Assembly (NCBI GenBank): GCA_964642855.1
Contig: CAZXSK010000001.1
Coordinates: 1-64,000, forward strand
Direction of reading: 5' to 3'
DNA: 64,000 nucleotides
DNA from: CAZXSK01 sp964642855
Lineage (GTDB): Bacteria > Planctomycetota > Phycisphaerae > SM23-33
Each line of letters opens with the position of its first letter. Position 1 is the first letter of the stretch. Below the pieces are notes generated by a model, which saw only the letters and a program-made list of their open reading frames with translations, made no database searches and was not told the DNA's origin. The position numbers and the translations under genes are program-made. Shown here in pieces: positions 60,018-64,000 of this stretch.

Positions 60018-61703
60018 TTATTCAGAAGCACTTCGAAGCGCCGTGCGGCACTCCTCGAGCAACTGCTTCACCTTGAAAGGCTTCATCAGGACTGAGGATA
60101 GGCCCTCTCGGTTGGCTCGGACGATCGAATGATTCGGGTCGTACCCGAAGCCCGTGATTAGAATCACCACGCAATCCGGGTTCTCCTGTTTCGCCTTGGA
60201 GAACACCTGGTAGCCATCCGCTCCGGGCATCTTGATGTCCGAAATCACCAGGTCGTACGTCTCCTCGGACAGTTTCTCGCAGGCCACGCTACCATCGGCG
60301 GCCTCCTCCACCGTACACCCGAAAGGCTGGAGCACGTCCCGGATCGTCCTGCGGATCAACTGCTCGTCATCGGCAATCAGTATGCGAGTGCCGCACAGAA
60401 GCGGATCCCGTTCGACCGCGGATGTCGGAGAGGTGATCACCCCGGTAGCCGCCCCGTCGGAAATTGCCTGCATTCTGGTTCGGGCATCGCTGGCCATCTG
60501 GACAACCGACTGCAGGCGCTTGCGGAGATCATCAATCCCCAGGTAATCCTCCACAAGATTGCCGACCTCTGTAATGATGTCATTCAGCGGGCCGGCGATT
60601 TCCGCACAGATCGACCCGCTTACCCGCGTGTGAGCGCTGTATCGCTCAAACGACAGCAGGTCCAGGATGTGCATCGCGAGGGCAACGTAATTCGCGAAGA
60701 TCTCCGCGAACTGTCGGTCCTCCTCGCTGAAGGAATTCAGGCTGCGCGACTCGGCATTGAGTACGCCAATGACCTTGTCGTGCAGCCGCAGTGGAACCGT
60801 TACGCTCGATTTGGCCCTGTCCATACCCACGAGGTACCGGGGGTCCTTGCGCACATCCGGACAGAGATAGCTCTTGCCGGTTGCAGCGACATACCCGCAG
60901 ATGCCGCTTCCTTCGTGATTCGCGAACAGTTCGTAGTTTCGGGCCTGCTCGTTAAGCCCCACCGAAATGATGATCTCCAGTTTGTTGCTCCGCTGATCGA
61001 CCAGCAGCACCGCAAAGTGCTCGTAGTTCAGCACATCCTTGCTGCAGCGGATGATGCGCTCCTCAAGGAGCTGGAGACGCTCAAAAGCGTCGCGGTTGCT
61101 GAGCAGGTCCTTATCGAGGCGGACCAGTTCCTTTCCCGCACGCTCAATCGCGTTGATCTTCTGTTGCTGTCTTCGCTGCGTGGTGGCATTGACAATCACG
61201 CCCGCCACCTGTCGAAGGATTCCCTGTCGGTCCCGAACCGGCGAACAGAGCACCTCGAAATACGTGCCGTCCTCCGGCATCAGGCTGTATCGCTTGCCGC
61301 GTGAGCGATCGTCGGCATTGGCCGTTTCTGCCGCGAATTCCTCGTAGGCCTCCATACAAAGGCTGCGCAGCGAGCTCAACACGCTATCGGGCAACTCCCG
61401 GATCCGACGATTCGCCCAGACCAGCTCCCCCTTGTCGCCAACGATGCAGACCCCGTCGCCGATCGTGTCCAGTACGACCGACGCCTGTTGGGTGACCACC
61501 CCGCGTTCGAGGGGCAGAAAGTCCGCCGTCTCTGCCAGAACGCCGGCGAAGCGGCGATCCCTCATGGCGTCAAGAGCGGAATCGAGATCTTCCACGATCT
61601 CCACATCGTAGTGATCGCGGAGTAGGGAGAGAATCCCCTGGGCCTCAAAGGCCGGGCCATGAAGGACCAGGAGCTTACGGGTGTCAACCTGCTGTTGTTC
61701 CAT
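60018..61703 (-). CDS. PAS-GAF-receiver signalling protein with degenerate kinase dimerisation region
   Basis: 561 aa from the ATG at 61703 (GGAAAG 5 nt upstream); an ATG at 61718 is an alternative. The N-terminus is a receiver-like fold without the phospho-Asp (VLAETADFLPL). A PAS domain with GVCIVGDKGELVWANRRI, a GAF domain (HFAVLLVDQRSNKLEIIISV and GICGYVAATGK) and a helical pair follow. The helical pair AEIAGPLNDIITEVGNLVED resembles a DHp domain but lacks the His, and no ATPase domain follows. The C-terminal receiver is intact (ADDE, D of VISDIKMPG, T of LITGF, K of MKPF). It is likely controlled by another kinase, perhaps that of the pilus run. Confidence 0.85.
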   Translation of the reverse strand: MEQQQVDTRKLLVLHGPAFEAQGILSLLRDHYDVEIVEDLDSALDAMRDRRFAGVLAETADFLPLERGVVTQQASVVLDTIGDGVCIVGDKGELVWANRRIRELPDSVLSSLRSLCMEAYEEFAAETANADDRSRGKRYSLMPEDGTYFEVLCSPVRDRQGILRQVAGVIVNATTQRRQQQKINAIERAGKELVRLDKDLLSNRDAFERLQLLEERIIRCSKDVLNYEHFAVLLVDQRSNKLEIIISVGLNEQARNYELFANHEGSGICGYVAATGKSYLCPDVRKDPRYLVGMDRAKSSVTVPLRLHDKVIGVLNAESRSLNSFSEEDRQFAEIFANYVALAMHILDLLSFERYSAHTRVSGSICAEIAGPLNDIITEVGNLVEDYLGIDDLRKRLQSVVQMASDARTRMQAISDGAATGVITSPTSAVERDPLLCGTRILIADDEQLIRRTIRDVLQPFGCTVEEAADGSVACEKLSEETYDLVISDIKMPGADGYQVFSKAKQENPDCVVILITGFGYDPNHSIVRANREGLSSVLMKPFKVKQLLEECRTALRSASE

Positions 61704-61743
61704 GGGGCTTTCCATACTGCCAAAAGCCGAAAACTTCCTACTG

Positions 61744-61772
61744 ATTGTACCCAACAGGGACAATCCGGTCAA
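61744..61772 (-). promoter_or_regulatory. Promoter of the PAS-GAF-receiver gene
   Basis: On the minus strand TTGACC (61767-61772) and TACAAT (61744-61749) are 17 nt apart, one of the best promoters in the window. The -35 region lies within short direct repeats (CAATCCGG, TCAATCCG, TTCAATCA, plus strand 61761-61784). Confidence 0.65.
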
Positions 61773-61827
61773 TCCGTTCAATCAGATGATCTCAATATCA
61801 CCCAACAGAGCGAAAGCGGGAAAGCCG

Positions 61828-62268
61828 TCACAGCCCCATTTCCGCACGCTGCTTCTTGCGGAACTTCTGTGCCAGACGGAATTTCTCCTGGGCCGCTGAC
61901 ACCGCCGACTCGCGAATTTCGATCTCCCTGGCCGTTTCGCTCGGAAGTCGACGGGCCTTCTGCAGTTCGTCCCATGCTTTTTCCGGATCCAACTGCACCA
62001 TCGGGATGCACTCCTCAGCCAGAATCGTCAGACCATCTTCGTGCACGTGAGCGAAACCGCCACTGGCGAAGTACTCCTGCGTGTCCTTCGGGCTGATATC
62101 GATCACCACGGCCCCGGCACCCATACGAGCAACCAGCGGCGCCCGTCCTGCCAGAACACCCATCTGTCCGTCGCTGGCAGGAAAGGTTACTCCGCTTGCG
62201 TGAACAACGCAGACCCGCGCGTCCGGCGTGAGTAACTCGACCTTGAACTCTCGAATGCGACGGGCCAT
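61828..62268 (-). CDS. atpC: F1Fo ATP synthase epsilon subunit
   Basis: 146 aa. The N-terminal beta-sandwich holds VELLTPDARVCVVHASGVTF, SDGQMGVLAGRAPLVARMG and FASGGFAHVHEDGLTILAE, matching epsilon. Two C-terminal helices (EKAWDELQKARRLPSE; QEKFRLAQKFRKKQ) complete the family layout. It couples and inhibits ATPase rotation. In most operons it follows atpD directly; here two genes intervene. Confidence 0.93.
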   Translation of the reverse strand: MARRIREFKVELLTPDARVCVVHASGVTFPASDGQMGVLAGRAPLVARMGAGAVVIDISPKDTQEYFASGGFAHVHEDGLTILAEECIPMVQLDPEKAWDELQKARRLPSETAREIEIRESAVSAAQEKFRLAQKFRKKQRAEMGL

Positions 62269-62283
62269 GGATCGATGGATCTC

Positions 62284-62796
62284 CTACGCGAAGTGGTCGA
62301 AGCAAACCACATCATCGAATGGTTTGCGGTCCTTCTCTTCGGGGGGACTGTCGGCGGGGTATCCCAGCGTGAGCATCTCGATCACCTGGGCCGAATCGGC
62401 AACGCCCAGCGCATCCTTGACTTCCTGCTGCTTGAAATGCCCGATCCAGCAACTGCCCAACCCCTCCGCCGTCGCAGCGAGGGTCATGTGATCGATCGGA
62501 ATCGCACAGTCAACGGCACCGGCCGGGACATCGCAGAACATCACCCGCTCCGGCTCGGTCGACACCACAGCGACAATCACCGGCACCCCCGCCATCCAGT
62601 CCTGCTCGGAAGCAGCAACCAGCTTTCGCCGTACCTCCGGATCGCGGGCCACGATGAATTTCCAGTTCTGCAGGTTCCTGCCCGACGGGGCCAGGCGTCC
62701 TGCCTCGAGCACCCGACGGAGCACGTCCTCCTCAACCGGCCGATCCTCGTACGACCGGCAGCTGTACCGCTTGCGGATCGCTTCGTAGACGTCCAT
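62284..62796 (-). CDS. Nitroreductase-family flavoprotein
   Basis: 170 aa. FMN-binding nitroreductase fold: IRKRYSCRSYEDRPVEEDV at the start (phosphate-binding Arg residues), LAPSGRNLQNWKFIV, and IEMLTLGYPADSPPEEKDRKP at the end. Such NAD(P)H-dependent reductases act on quinones, nitroaromatics or metabolic intermediates; the substrate is unknown. Its start overlaps the stop of the gene upstream by one base (TGATG), so it is co-translated with the membrane protein. Confidence 0.9.
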   Translation of the reverse strand: MDVYEAIRKRYSCRSYEDRPVEEDVLRRVLEAGRLAPSGRNLQNWKFIVARDPEVRRKLVAASEQDWMAGVPVIVAVVSTEPERVMFCDVPAGAVDCAIPIDHMTLAATAEGLGSCWIGHFKQQEVKDALGVADSAQVIEMLTLGYPADSPPEEKDRKPFDDVVCFDHFA

Positions 62797-63200
62797 CAGA
62801 CTTCTCCTTCGCCCTGCCGGCGGGCATCGCTTTTTCCTGCAGTCTGTTTGCAGCCCGTCGTCTCGGTCCTTTCCGAGGTCCGGGCCTGTTCGACGGACTC
62901 GCCCATCCGCCCCAACGCTTCAATGATATCGGCTTTGGCATTCTCATCGGTCCTGCCTTCTTCGCGTCCGCCAACCAGCACGATCATCAATGAAATGGCA
63001 GCGCCGATCAGTTCGACCCCATCGGCGGAGATCGATAATGTTGGCTTCTCCGCACCTCCCAGACGAAGCATGCCGCTGACGAGAATCCCCAAGGCCAGAA
63101 CCACCGAGCCGTTGCAAAACCACTTCTGTCTGCGGATCTCGCGAGAGATCGCGAACAGGTACAGAAAGAACACCAGCAGCACTGCGCTAACCCACGTCAT
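62796..63200 (-). CDS. Small membrane protein between atpD and atpC
   Basis: 134 aa from the ATG at 63200 (GGGAGG upstream). Hydrophobic helices at about residues 2-19, 34-50 and 63-77, then a charged, Lys/Glu-rich tail with helical propensity (ENAKADIIEALGRMGESVEQ). No recognised family. Its place inside the ATP synthase cluster, 22 nt after atpD, suggests a link to that operon, but nothing in the sequence shows a function. Confidence 0.7.
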   Translation of the reverse strand: MTWVSAVLLVFFLYLFAISREIRRQKWFCNGSVVLALGILVSGMLRLGGAEKPTLSISADGVELIGAAISLMIVLVGGREEGRTDENAKADIIEALGRMGESVEQARTSERTETTGCKQTAGKSDARRQGEGEV

Positions 63201-63222
63201 GCTCTTCGCCTCCCCGGCAAAT

Positions 63223-64000
63223 CTATGCCTTCGCCTTGCTCGCCTGTCGCGACGCCTGGTCGGCGGCTTCTTCCACCGTACCGACATACATGAATGCCTG
63301 CTCGGGAAGCCGATCCCACTTGCCCTCGCAGATCTCCCGGAACGAACGGATCGTGTCTTCCAGCGGCGTGAAATTGCCCGGCTTGCCGGTGAACGGTTCA
63401 GCCACGAAGAACGGCTGAGACAGGAACCGTTCGATCCGCCTCGCCCGCCCCACCGTCAGCCGGTCTTCCTCCGACAACTCGTCCACGCCCAGAATCGCGA
63501 TGATGTCCTGCAGATCCCGGTAGCGCTGCAGGATCTGCTGGACCTCCCGGGCTGTGTCGTAATGCTCCTGGCCCACGAGTTGGGGATCGAGGATCCGCGA
63601 CGAACTGCCCAGGGGATCGATAGCCGGGTAAATGCCCTTCTCCACGATCGACCGCTCGAGCACGACGAACGCATCGAGGTGGGTCACCGTGGTTGCCGGC
63701 GCGGGGTCGGTCATGTCGTCGGCCGGCACGTAGACCGCCTGCACCGACGTAATCGCGCCGTTCCTGGTCGATGTGATCCGCTCCTGCAACTGACCCATTT
63801 CGGTGGCGAGTGTTGGCTGGTATCCCACAGCCGACGGCATCCGGCCGAGCAGAGCGGAGACTTCCGACCCCGCCTGCGAGAAGCGGAAGATGTTGTCGAT
63901 GAACAGCAGCGTGTCGCCGCCGCCGAGATCGCGGAAGTACTCGGCCAGCGTAAGCCCGCTCAGCGCGACCCGAAGTCGGGCGCCGGGCGGCTCGTTCATC
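63223..64000 (-). CDS. atpD: F1Fo ATP synthase beta subunit, 5' part outside the window
   Basis: The C-terminal 259 residues are present. LAEYFRDLGGGDTLLFIDNIFRF carries the Walker B Asp; PSAVGYQPTLATEMGQLQERI is the diagnostic beta-subunit segment; VVLERSIVEKGIYPAIDPLGSSSR is conserved across F-type beta subunits. The Walker A and N-terminal barrel lie beyond the window. The protein ends with a Lys/Ala-rich tail. Catalytic subunit of the ATP synthase. Confidence 0.95.
   Translation of the reverse strand, partial: MNEPPGARLRVALSGLTLAEYFRDLGGGDTLLFIDNIFRFSQAGSEVSALLGRMPSAVGYQPTLATEMGQLQERITSTRNGAITSVQAVYVPADDMTDPAPATTVTHLDAFVVLERSIVEKGIYPAIDPLGSSSRILDPQLVGQEHYDTAREVQQILQRYRDLQDIIAILGVDELSEEDRLTVGRARRIERFLSQPFFVAEPFTGKPGNFTPLEDTIRSFREICEGKWDRLPEQAFMYVGTVEEAADQASRQASKAKA

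Overview
The window looks like a piece of a GC-rich planctomycete-type chromosome, most likely Phycisphaerae or a relative, taken from a draft or metagenome assembly. The reasons are a eukaryote-type GT3 glycogen synthase, a PEP-CTERM tail, an ECF sigma factor with a fused zinc-binding tail, a protein kinase fused to a TM2 domain, a giant multi-domain C25 peptidase, and a hybrid type IV pilus/type II secretion locus. Two runs of exactly 100 N (14510-14609 and 28262-28361) are scaffold gaps of unknown true size. The taxonomic call is inference from gene content only.

Layout. 1-58 is the 5' part of a tRNA-Arg(UCG). 166-4770 (minus strand) holds glycogen synthase, a family 2 glycosyltransferase-like protein, a LURP-one/scramblase-fold protein and rsmE. 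4923-14124 is a sugar-degradation block: a GH106-like hydrolase, a PEP-CTERM remnant, a GH95 fucosidase-type enzyme with an overlapping HAD phosphatase, two tandem aldo/keto reductases and a small unknown protein. A candidate rRNA-type leader (two hairpins and a boxA-like element) runs into the first gap. 14962-22341 (plus strand) is a signalling module: coiled-coil membrane protein, FHA-like protein, Ser/Thr kinase with TM2 domain, membrane protein and ECF sigma factor. A truncated C25 peptidase (22352-28261, minus) runs into the second gap. 28386-33746 holds a GT-C-like membrane protein, a signal-peptide protein, aroB and pyrD; three of these have a -10 box so close to the ATG that leaderless or nearly leaderless mRNAs are predicted. 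33958-38725 is a glycogen/alpha-glucan block (GT4, GH57, GH133).

39567-59408 is a 20-kb minus-strand run of at least 20 tightly packed genes for a type IV pilus/T2SS-like machine: two GspG-like pilins, minor pilins, pilMNO, a PilP-like protein, secretin, pilB, a PilT-like ATPase and pilC. A sensor kinase, a response regulator, an HD-GYP phosphodiesterase and a STAS protein lie inside the same run. The PilB N-terminus carries an MshEN-like c-di-GMP-binding motif, so the phosphodiesterase and the motor may form one local c-di-GMP circuit. Upstream lies a PAS/GAF/receiver protein with a degenerate dimerisation region. The window ends in an ATP synthase cluster in which a small membrane protein and a nitroreductase separate atpD from atpC.
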